64,000 bases of DNA from assembly GCA_030737875.1 (NCBI GenBank), contig CM060912.1, positions 460,044,310-460,108,309 of the forward strand, written 5' to 3'. The stretch is from Allium sativum (taxonomy: Eukaryota > Streptophyta > Magnoliopsida > Asparagales > Amaryllidaceae). Below the pieces are notes generated by a model. It was given only the letters and a program-made list of their open reading frames with translations. It did not search any database and had not been told where the DNA came from. Made by a program: the position numbers and the translations under genes. This document shows positions 1 to 10,371 of this stretch, piece by piece. The first letter of the stretch is position 1. Every line of letters begins with the position of its first letter.

Positions 1-1
1 A

Positions 2-1249
2 AAACTGACTATACACCCCGGTGGTAACAAGATGTATCGAGTCATGAAGCAGACCTACTACTGGGAAGGGATGAAAAGAGACGTTGGGAAGTTTATATCC
101 AAATGCATGAACTGCCAGCTAGTTAAAGCTGAGCAAAAAAAGCCTAGTGGTTTGTTGCAACCATTAGAAGTTCCAGAATGGAAATGGGAACAAGTCTCAC
201 TAGATTTCATTGATGGGTTACCAAGGACTAGGTCGGGCCATGATAGCATTTGGGTGATTGTGGACCGATTGACCAAGAGTGCAAGATTTATACCCGTCAA
301 GTCGAATAGAACGACAACTAAGTTAGCTGAGATATATATGAAATGGGTAGTGAGATTTCATGGAGTACCTAAAAGCATTGTGAGTGACCGAGACCCGTTG
401 TTTACTAGTGGGTTTTGGAAGAGCTTACAAGAGGCTCTAGGGTCAGAATTATATCTCAGTACCGCGTATCATCCTCAAACTGATGGTCAAACAGAGAGGG
501 TGAATCGTATATTAGAAGACCTCTTGAGAGCTTGCATATTGGATTTTGGTGGATCATGGGATGACCATTTGCATCTAGTAGAGATTGCATATAATAATAG
601 TTATCAATCCAGTATTGGTATGGCTCCATTTGAAGCTTTGTACGGAAGACCGTGCAACTCACCGTCCTGTTGGTTAGAAACTGGTGAGAAGTTTGTGCTT
701 GGACTAGATGTGATAAGAGAAACGTCAGACAAGATCAAGATTGTTCAACAACGAATGAAGGCTGCTAAAGATAGACAGAAGAGTTATGCTGATAAGAGAA
801 GAAGACAATTGAAATTCTCCGTTGGTGACTTAGTATTTGTTAAGATCTCTCCATTAAAGAATGTGATTCGATTTGGAAGGAGAGGAAAGTTGGCACCAAG
901 ATTTGTTGGTCCATTCCCAGTTCTTGAGCAAGTTGGGAATTTGGCATATAAAGTTGAATTACCAGAAAAGATGGCAGGAGTTCACAACGTATTTCATGTT
1001 TCCCAGTTAAGGAAATTCGTGTACGACCGCGATGTGGCTATTTCACCGGATCAGTTGGATGATATCGAAGTAGAACCCGAGGTGGTTGGGAACCGCAAGC
1101 CGATTCTTATTGTCGAGCACGATACTAAACAACTTCGAAGCAAAGCGGTGAAACTAGTAAAGGTTTAGTGGGGCGAGGATGAGAATGACTGTACTTGGGA
1201 AACAAAGGAGGGCATTAAGAAGACATATCCAGAACTCTTTGCCTGGTAA
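2..1249 (+). pseudogene. Integrase and chromodomain tail of element A pol (5' truncated by window, one nonsense codon)
   Basis: This is the C-terminal part of a gypsy polyprotein, which would insert element cDNA into the chromosome. The frame is open from base 2, inside the zinc-binding H2C2 module: the second His is in IHPGGNK and the Cys pair is in CMNC. The catalytic core keeps all three acidic residues: D in LDFIDGLP, D in IVSDRDP and E in QTDGQTERVN. A GPY/F-type module follows (RFVGPFPV), then HVSQLRKFV and a chromodomain-like tail. A TAG stop at 1166-1168 interrupts the tail after KLVKV. The same frame then continues through WGEDENDCTWET to PELFAW and a TAA at 1247-1249. Sibling element E has a glutamine at the position of the stop. 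The protein would lack only its last 27 residues, so the integrase core could be functional. Confidence 0.92.
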
Positions 1250-1390
1250 GATTCTAATTGCAATTTATTTTCCGCATGCTTGGATAGACTTGGTTGTTTG
1301 TTTTGTATGTTTGATTGTTGTGAATGATTGGTATGCATGCAGGATCCTTTGTATGTTTTGGGTTAAGAGATTTCGGGGACGAAATTTCTT

Positions 1391-1402
1391 AAGGGGGGAG
1401 AA
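1391..1402 (+). other. Polypurine tract of element A
   Basis: A purine run AAGGGGGGAGAA lies directly before the LTR start TGTAACG. Just upstream is TTCGGGGACGAAAT, a sequence commonly seen before the PPT of plant gypsy elements. It would prime plus-strand cDNA. Confidence 0.85.
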
Positions 1403-2734
1403 TGTAACGACCCGCATTCTACGCATTAGAGGATCGTAGAATATTTATTTATTTCTTTTTCATACGAAGTCGCATGGTCATGTAACTTTGGGAGACGACT
1501 ATTGGGGTCATTTCCCATGTTCATGATTTTTTCCGATTTTGAAATGACCGTTTTGCCCCTAGCTGATCTTGTTTTGGCCATAACTTTTGAATGGAAAGGA
1601 GTTTGACCCAAAACCACTTCCATTCGGTCCGGATGATGGTTTACCTTTCCGTAGATGGTCATATGTGAAAAACGGACTTACCGTATGGGAGATATGGCCG
1701 AAATAAGGTTTGGAAGATGAAAAACTGCTTAACCGGGCCTAATAGGGTGATTAGCAAGAGGGCCCATAACCCATTTCGGGATTAGGGTTATGGGGAGGCT
1801 GAGAACAGTTGGAGAACGATCTATTTTCATTTTATCCGCCGCTTAAAACATTTCCCTAACCCTAACAATGGCCTCCAACATCTAGAATCACCTATAATCA
1901 CTTTCTAATCAAGTATTAGCCTAATCTCCGTCAAATCAAAGGGAAAGAGCATCAAAGCAAGGTTGGAGTTGCTGCTAGACATAAGTATTCGCCCAAATCA
2001 GCGGAGTTTCAGTTTTGGAAGCTTTAATTTTTGGCTAAGGTGAGTGATTTGCATAGTTCCTCACTAATTATGGTTAACTGAGGTTAATTAGTGTTAATTA
2101 GCGAATTTAAACATGATTAAATTCTAGAAAAATGTTTATAATTTTCGAAATATTGTTTTAGCCTCTGTTAGAAAATTTGGTTAATTCGGTTAAGTTTTGC
2201 TAATCATATCATTAGTTATGCTCAAATATGATTAAGGGAAAATATGGGATTTTGGCTATGTTTGATTCGTTTTAACCTATCAGATTATTGTTTTGGTGTT
2301 TGTGGTTGATTATACATGTTTCTATGACTGTATGGTATGCTTTGTGGTTGATTAGAAGAGTTAGAATGGTCAAAAACACCGTCGTATGGTGTAAAACAGT
2401 CGCTGGAAAAGTTGCAGGAAAATGTGCAGGGTTTCGGATTGGATCGGGTTAGGCGGCTCGGATCGGATGGTGGATTGGGCAGAGAAACCGAACCGGATTG
2501 GAACTTAGCACCAGAGGAAAGGCATGGCAACAAGGAAGGCCATTTGGATCGTGTTGGGGTTGGGCTGGAGCTTGGCATGGGATATGATCAGATCGGATTA
2601 ATTGGAGGGCAAAAGAATCGAACCAACCAGAGACTCGAGAACCGAACCGAACCGCTTCAGAAGCACTGAACCGAACTGAATGGGAAGCACAAACATCATG
2701 AATCCGAACCGAACTGAGGGGAGCAGACCGAACC
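1403..2734 (+). repeat. 3' LTR of element A, first part
   Basis: It begins TGTAACGACCCG and aligns, in reverse complement, with both LTRs of element E (29513-32082 and 36820-39400). The shared blocks include the 'AACGG ... CCGTATGGGAGATATGG' stretch, the AAACCCTAAC-type leader near 1850 and a tract rich in GAACC and GGATCGG near 2430-2730. It stops where element B inserted, at a GAACC target site. Confidence 0.9.
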
Positions 2735-4616
2735 TGAGACGACCCGAACTTCCCCGTGAAGGAAAGCACGGATAGAATTGAGGACAAGACAAAATAGAAC
2801 GCAGACGGAAGAACGTTTCATTGTTATTACAACAATTCCATCAGATACAAGAATATACAGAGTATAAATGAATAAATTACATTCAAAAAATATCAGAGAC
2901 TTAAATTACATTTAAATACATTTAAATACATCACATCGGAAAATAATACAAAAGCACAACTAGAAGTAATGCATGGATACAGAGCTTTCCGAGCAACGTT
3001 CCAGCTGTAAATCAGGATCCTGTGAATATAAATCTGCAAAACCAAAACTACTAGCTGCCCGTGTCGAAAATAAGGGCACCCAGAGTTTAGGTTAAAACAA
3101 TAAACTCCAGGTCAGTCATGGGACTGGTGTGAGAACTAAAACATTTATTTATATTGGTTTTAAAGTTAGGTAAATCAAGGGACCACGCCGTATAACACGG
3201 AATGGGTTTCCTCCCAAGAATACCAGTGCATAGAACAAACAACGCAATGCTAAATAAAGAAAAATGAAGCTGTTATAAGACCCAGGTCCCATCACACAAT
3301 GCAACGCAAGCCGGAGGATAGGGTTTTCCCTTATAACAGCCAAAGCATGCTTGATACGTTTAAAACACATTATTTGATACTATTATAGGTGTATAGTGTC
3401 AAAACAATTTCAATCATAAATATCGATCATAGGCGGCATAGCTACCATCTACTATGTCGCCATACTAGTTCTACAATTAAAACCGCAATATCACGTATTG
3501 GAAATTGGATTTCCGTCATGAGCCGAGGCAAGGGGCAAGCTCCTCTCCGCGTTCGAGACACTCTAGCAAATGTCCCAGGACCCCACTATGATCCTTGGAT
3601 CTTCAGGGCCGGTCCTCTCTTACTTTTGAGGATTGGCAATTCCTGAACACACGTTTCCCGGTCCTTACAGACCTATATCGAGGCGCCTCGCATTCCAACA
3701 ACAACACAGGTGAAAAGTATATATAATGTCAGGGCTGGTAGGTCACTGACACCACCTTAGCTAGAAAGAAACGTCGTGCTCTCCCTGTAGTCACTATCCC
3801 GTTTTTGACTCATACCGAGGTATGAGGCTTGCGAATTCACGCTATACACAAAGCTACGCCACACAGGCCGTGCTTTGATCATCTACCACAAGACTTTGCT
3901 TTTCAACAGAAGCCTTGATCAATTGCCACTTACGCGTGCCACACGGGCAATTCACTCCATACGACTGATGTCCATCAATATACAACCTCTGAGCTCGTAC
4001 GTCTCAGAGAAGGGCGTTAAGCAAGAGAATAAATTCTCCGCCGCCAAACAGATGTATATTTAATAGAGATCAATCAACACAGAATAAAATCCAATGTCAG
4101 ACACACAATCCATTTACAAGTCCGTTCTGGGTCTGAACGAAACCGGAGGCACTTTCCTCGCATATCCATCCATCCCCAAGTACGTCTAGACGATCACCAA
4201 CTGATTCCCTCATCTCAGGTGTACAGCCCAATCAAGATCATCAGTAACCACCCAAACGATGTGAAGACTTCCGGTCTTCAACCATCGTCTTCATCTTCGA
4301 CATATCGTCGAATCGGTTATTCAGAATGGGTATAAACCCGGCCTTTCTGAATAACCCACGTATATAATAAACGAATGTTACACAAACACAACCAACGCCT
4401 CATTCCAATTCAGAATATTCTTTTATTCACAAAAACACATTCTTAGGGAAATGTTCCCATTAATTTTATCCAAGATAAATTCTTCTAAATTTATCCTATA
4501 ATCTTCCTTTGGATATCATTTCAAACCATTTTATGGTTTTCCAAACTAGTCGGGATTAGCGAACCACACCGAAGTAATTATTTATTTTATTTCCCAATCC
4601 CAACCTATATATCCCA

Positions 4617-4742
4617 TGGAGCAAAACTGGTGATACTCCATTCCTAACACCACGGTGTTATTGGTAAAATTAATTACCATTTCACGTTCAAATCTAATTA
4701 AAGATTTAACTATCGCTTTGGAGCAAAACTGGTGATGCTCCA
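4617..4742 (-). repeat. Tandem stem-loop unit in the giant LTR (period about 102 bp, two units)
   Basis: TGGAGCAAAACTGGTGATNCTCCA occurs at 4617-4640 and 4719-4742; its ends (TGGAG/CTCCA) can pair as a stem. The 24-nt blocks are separated by related sequence containing AATCTAATTAAAGATT. The same pair occurs in the other LTR, and in reverse orientation at 50449-50472 and 50551-50574 in the diverged element G, again 102 bp apart. That conservation suggests it predates the divergence of B and G. Its function is unknown. Confidence 0.75.
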
Positions 4743-5689
4743 CTCTCGATCACTTTTCAGATTTGATAATTTAAATTATCAATTCACATTTTGATCTAAT
4801 TAAAGATTCATTAAAACTCCACTTAGTTTTAATCTTCTCAAAAATCGATATCTTGCCTTTAACGGGGTTAAAGAACCAATGTCTTCTAAAACACGATTCA
4901 CGATAAACCCAAATCACATTTGATATTAAATACAAGGCTCTGAATAGAAAATATATCGGCTTATATTCAATATCAAATTCTGAAACCAACATATATCGTA
5001 TTGGAAATAACGATATAAAATATATCTTTCAAATTCCCATAACAATATTTGTATAGTCATGAAATCCAACATCGAAATATCCCGAAGATAATTTCGATTC
5101 AACTCCAGTCCAATCCACGTATTGGGAATATTGATTATTTTTAAAATCACTTTCAAATTCAATTTATTTTTGTCAAAAATAAATTGATTTTAATTCTAGT
5201 TCAAAACTAGTTCATTTCGATAAAAAACAATTTTTATCTTTTTAAATGTGGAATTCTCCAGCTCAATTCTTTCCAATCCATATATTATGATTTTACACAA
5301 ATTATAGATATTCTTAATAATTTTATCAAGGCCCGTACAGTCGATTTCCAACAACGGCCATCGAACTGCACTCACAACGACCTTTTTCGAATTTGATTTG
5401 GACATAAGTCCAAATCCAACCGTTAGATTTCAAATTTCTAATATTATTGGAAAGCTCTTTTCGATACGAACCCAACGGTTCCGGTTTTAGGAGAATCCGA
5501 TGGTCGGATCTCCCGCAACGTCAATTCGAAGTTAATGGTCGAAATTCACGAACTGCCGCGGCGCGGCGCGTTTTATTCAGGCCATTATATATATAATATA
5601 TATATGTATTATATATATTTCATCGATTTCCTTTTAAAACGTATTTTATAAATCGTTTTAAATTATTTTTCAAAACCATTTCAACACTA

Positions 5690-6075
5690 TATTCAATTTC
5701 AAATCGATTTGATTTCAATTCAACTCGAATTCATTTCAATTTTATTTAATTTGAATTCAAATTCGTTTCAATTCAATTCAATTCGAATTTACCTTCTATT
5801 TGATTCAATTCGAATTCGTTTCAAATGGATTTCAATTCAATTTCAGTTCGTTTTAAATTTCATTCAAAACAATTTCAATTCGTTTTTAATTCAGTTTCAA
5901 TTTAATTCAATTTGAATTCATTTCTATTTTATTCGAATTCAAATTCACTTTCTATTCAATTCAAATTCTAATTCGTTTTCTATTCAATTCGAATTCATTT
6001 CACATTGATTCAATAAAATTTCAATTTCAATTTTTATCTAATTCAATTTGAATTTCATTTCAAAATATTAGATTT
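5690..6075. repeat. AATTC/TTGAATT-rich low-complexity tract in the LTR of B
   Basis: A degenerate array of TTCAATT, TTCGAATT and AATTCAAATTC words runs for nearly 400 bp. It is present at the same place in both LTRs. It produces a spurious Phe/Asn/Ser/Gln-rich reading frame that is not a gene. Confidence 0.85.
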
Positions 6076-7197
6076 TGAAATCACTTTTCAATATTCATTG
6101 TAAAACGAATAAAATCGATATAAATATCGTTCACGTCAAAATAGCGCATCTCTAATCCACACGGCTTTATATTTTTCAAAAAACTTCTTTATTCTATTCA
6201 ACAAATGAATATTTATTCTATTCAACACATGAATCTATATTTCTTTCAGCACACGACTATTTTTGTTATGTAAAATATTTTATAAAACTATGGTATCTAT
6301 CGTTTGATTTTAATTAGACTCCACCGTAAAGTAGTTCTAATTTTAAATATGATAAAGATGTGAATTTTATTATTTAAAATATTTTACTCAACACACGGAT
6401 ATTTTCAACACATGAACATCGTCAACACATGATTATTTTTATATTCAACACATGAATCTTCTTTTATAATATTCATTATTTTCCCGATTGGAATGAGGCC
6501 CAATCAATCACCATATAATGTTAATTATATGGATTCCATACAACACATGTATATAATAACATTGAAAAATAATCAGCCATCAACCAAAGTGCACTACACT
6601 GTATAAGCATCGAATATAGATATCTAACGCTTATAACAGCCTGTCAATCAATCGATTGACATATTTAATCAATCAGGATGAGTGAACTTCAAATTTCATC
6701 CCAACACCCGTGTGGGGTTTCAAACAATCAAACAAAGATTTTTATTTGTGCAGTTGGGCGATGTGTAAAATTTATCGACCCAATCAATATCAGTCAAATC
6801 AGTGTATATAGACAAATCGGCTGATTTGTTTATAAATATTTATTTATTCACTTTCACGTTAAAAATTATATTTTTAACGATAATATATTTTATTTTAACA
6901 CATAAATTTCTATTCATTTCATTTACACAATAAAAATGATATTTTTATTTTTCTAACATATTTTAGAAAATTTCGGCGGCATAACGGCACGATACTAGAA
7001 ACGGGACAAGGCCTAGCCTTATCCCCGGTCTAGTGAAGGCCCACGCCATTCACACATCAATCAAATCAATTTCATTTCACCAAACAATTCAATTCAAACC
7101 AAATAACTAACTACTCAACCAAACAATTTAACAAACAAGCCATCCATGGTCTGTGGATGACGGGTGTCGGGTGCTACTAAACACCGTCTGCATCCTA

Positions 7198-7198
<1 letters not shown>

Positions 7199-7232
<34 letters not shown>
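7199..7232. repeat. (TA)n microsatellite
   Basis: A perfect TA run of about 17 units in the 3' LTR of element B, matched by the run at 14837-14870 in the other LTR. Confidence 0.95.
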
Positions 7233-7233
<1 letters not shown>

Positions 7234-8048
7234 CTAGAAAAAGAAATTTAGAGTGAGGAGTTCTCACCAATAGCTATCCTAACTCCACGACTCTTCTTTG
7301 ATAGAAATCTTCATCCTTCTTGCCTTTCTTCACTTTCGTTGCCCGTATTCACTACATATGTAAAAATCGAATTTTTACTTGGTTATTCAATATATAAAAA
7401 TTTCGCCTTTTCAAATATATCATTATAAAAATCACATTTTTATTTTTCTACACATATAAAGATGATATTTCTAATATTCCTATCATGTAAAAATTATATT
7501 TTTATCTTTCAACAATATAAAAGATTATATTTTTAATATCGCTACTTTATAAAGATCATATTTTTAATCCACTACATGAGTAAAAATCACGTCTTTCTCC
7601 ATTTAAAAATATCGTCTTTCTTCCTTTCAAAAATCTAGTCTTTTCTATTTTAAAAATCTAATCTTTCATATAGTAAAAATCATATTTTTAACTCACCACT
7701 CGAATAAAATTTATATTTTTATCCTTTGTATAATATAAAGATTATATTTTCACCAATATATCAAAATCCGATCTTTCTATATTCAAATAAAAATACGATC
7801 TTTTCACCTTTAAAAATATCGTCTTTCATTCATTAAAAATCCGCCCTTTTAAGGTTAAAAATATTGTCTTTTCTATATGAAAAATTCTAACTTTCTATTT
7901 AAAAATCCTATCTTTCTAATTTAAAAAATCCTATACAAAAACTGATTTTTTTCTGTTTGCTAATCATATATAAAAGAAATAAATAAATAAAATTAAAACA
8001 AATAAAACAAAATAAATAAAGTAAATAAAATAGGAAGAAAACTTACAG

Positions 8049-8390
8049 ATGGAAGGAGGGGGGGTGTATGCGCGTCTGCTGTGGTCGAAGGGGGGTCTGG
8101 GCGTCGGGGTACGGGAAGAAGGGGGAAGCGGGGTGCGGTTTGGTGGCCGCGGGTGGTGGGGTATGGTGGCAGGGCGTTGGCTGAGGGGCTTCAGGGGGGG
8201 GTTCGGTCGTCGCTCGAACGGAGGGTTAGGGTTTCGATTTGGGTGTGGATTCGAGGAGAGGGGCGAGGCTGGAGCAACGCGTGGAGGGAAGAGGAGGGTC
8301 GAGGCTGGGGCCTCGTCGGCGGTGGGTGGCGTCACGCCTGGGCGCGGTGGCCGTTGCGCCTTCTTCGTTCTTTTTTTTTTATTCTTCTGA
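8049..8390. other. GC-rich island inside the AT-rich LTR of B
   Basis: A block of about 340 bp is strongly G-rich on the + strand, in contrast to the AT-rich DNA around it, and is preserved at 15690-16010 in the other LTR. Read in element orientation it lies roughly 950-1,290 bp from the LTR start and contains an AAACCCTAACCCTCC-type stretch like many plant leaders. A proline-rich 215-residue reading frame runs across it on the minus strand, but the other LTR has a different, shorter frame. A promoter or leader segment is therefore more likely than a protein gene; this is an inference. Confidence 0.6.
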
Positions 8391-9337
8391 ACTATGAAAA
8401 CGAGAAAAAAGGGGGGGCCAGAGATTAAAGGAAGGAGAGAGATATTTATTTTTATTATTATTTTAAATGCAAAGAGTAGACTTTTACATACGACCTCAAA
8501 ACGAGGCCCACCGCCTGTCGTCCATAGTGTTTTACCCCCATTCCGAACACAATGGGATATGTATCGTAGGCTGATTCGATCGTTTCGATCAGTTTTCGTT
8601 AAAATCAACATATAACTCTATATTTTGAATTTGAACGCGCATTTCAATTTACTGGGGTCACATACTAACTCGAAAAATTCCAGAAAAATATTTTCTAGCT
8701 TCGTATTGACGATACGGTCCTAACAAAACTAGTTTCGTCGAATTCTGAGACCGTTTGAAAAATGGCCATTTTCCAGTCGATTAAAATCAACTGAAACTGG
8801 TCAAACACGTTTTCCTTTGCCACGCTCACATATTGATTCGAAAAATTATGAAATTTGAAACCTAGCAATAATTTGACATCACGGATCGAACAGAAGTGGT
8901 TTCGTCGAAATCCGAGGTCGTTTGCAAAATTCCTATTTTTAAAGGCCTGAATTCCATAGCGACTATTCAGAATTTTCAACTGGACATATCTTTTGATTCC
9001 CACTATGAAATTTCGATTTTTCGGATTCGTTGGAAAGATATTATCATTTAGATCCTATTATTTTTGGTTTCACTAAAATCCTGATTATTTTGCACCCGGT
9101 ACATTCAATTGAAGTTTGAAATCGAATTATCGAACTACCGCGCCATTTTCAATTCCTTTTATAATTATAAATAAATATTTATATTCTAACGACGACGTAT
9201 ACAAAATATACTTTCGAATTATATCCAAATAAATTTCTCGTCGATTTTATTTAAAATAATTCATTTTAAATATTCAAAATTCGCTAAAATTGCCAAAATA
9301 AAAAATTTAAACTGGCCCAGATTTTCGGGTTGTTACA

Positions 9338-9351
9338 ATCTCCCCCACTTA
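9338..9351 (-). other. Polypurine tract of element B
   Basis: On the minus strand AAGTGGGGGAGA lies immediately before the LTR start TGTAACAACCCG. It is preceded by TTTTCGGGGACAAAAAG, the gypsy-type sequence that usually sits before a PPT. Confidence 0.85.
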
Positions 9352-10356
9352 AAACTTTTTGTCCCCGAAAAGGAACAAAGTCGAAAGTGGTTTGATCAAT
9401 CAACTCTACGTTCGATTCGGCTTCCATTCTCCAACTTTTCAGTTTCTGAGAATTTTCAAATTCTTCAAAAATTTGGCTAACACCCTAAATTTTCGAAAAA
9501 TTTCGCCATAACCTCCCCTACACCGGGAGCCACGGGAAAATCCCGAAATTGCCATACAGGCCTTCTGATCTCAAAAAGAAAAAGAAAAAGCCAAGCGGCG
9601 AGCCAATAGGCTCATAAAATCATCATCACCCAAACAAAACAGTAAATTATAGTGAACATGTACCTATTTGTCGGGCAAATAAATTTTATTCTTCGGCTCT
9701 AGCCTCCTTGCTATGACCTGTTCAATGTAAGTATATGTATATGCAAGCAAATGCAACCAATTTTCAATACAATTCAATATTTGATACAATTAGGCATAAT
9801 GGTTCAAAATTGGCAAACAAATAAACAAACAACACAAACATCAATCATTTAGTGGATTAACGTTTCAAATTGATAAATTTGATATATAGTCAAAAATCAC
9901 ATTTTTGATGCCAAATCACAACAATGAATTCTAGCTATATTTTGGTTCTCACACCAGTCTAATGGAAATATATAGATATCACACCTTCGAAACACGAAAA
10001 TAAATACTGGTGATGGCGCGCCATCATCAGAATCATGTCCGGGCGACTAGAGTGTGATTCTATATTTATCCAGTATATTAAAACTTCGAATATACGTTCA
10101 TGACGCGTATATGCAAAACCTTTATATATTGGATTGTCCATATTCAAAATAAATAAATATTCAAATACGCATAAAATGGTTTAAATTTTCAAAACAAAAT
10201 TGTTTTCATTTGAAAAATATACTCTTCACACTCGTTCTAGGATATTACTGATCCTATCTCTAACGAGTCATTCTAATTGGATATTACTAATCCAATATCT
10301 GATGAATTCTTTCGTATGGTTCTAATGTGTCTTGTTCTCGAGCTCTGTAAACCAAA

Positions 10357-10368
10357 GCTCTGATACCA
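10357..10368 (-). other. Primer binding site of element B (initiator tRNA-Met type)
   Basis: The minus strand reads TGGTATCAGAGC, complementary to the 3' end of plant initiator tRNA-Met, three bases inside the 5' LTR end at 10372. Confidence 0.92.
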
Positions 10369-10371
10369 AAC

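Larger units (their letters stand above)
2735..9337 (-). repeat. 3' LTR of element B (6,603 bp)
   Basis: It is collinear with 10372-16993 over the whole length, with scattered substitutions and small indels such as microsatellite length changes. Internal landmarks are a duplicated stem-loop unit (4617-4742), an AATTC-rich tract (about 5690-6075), a TA microsatellite (7199-7232), a GC-rich block (8049-8390) and a TGTAACAACCCG terminus at 9337. Short reading frames inside it have no recognisable product and are not conserved between the copies. Confidence 0.93.
9338..10371 (-). other. Internal domain of element B, no coding capacity
   Basis: The internal region of 1,034 bp has no reading frame longer than about 60 residues and no match to gag or pol motifs. 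The part next to the PPT (about 9340-9530) resembles 46425-46602 of element G, sharing GGAGGTTATGGC and AGAAACTGAAAAGTTG. The internal sequence is thus partly conserved in the family while coding nothing recognisable. It may hold the packaging signal; this is an inference. Confidence 0.85.

Noticed and set aside
3389..3646. 85-residue ORF identical in both LTRs of B (also 11026-11283)
   Set aside because: Identity reflects the young age of the LTR pair, not coding constraint. The protein has no recognisable features.
5709..5915. Phe/Asn/Gln-rich ORF, also at 13343-13549
   Set aside because: It is a by-product of the AATTC-rich low-complexity tract.
7964..8611. 215-residue proline-rich ORF on the minus strand
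   Set aside because: It crosses a GC-rich, G-run-containing block, has no recognisable domain, and the other LTR copy has a different, shorter frame.
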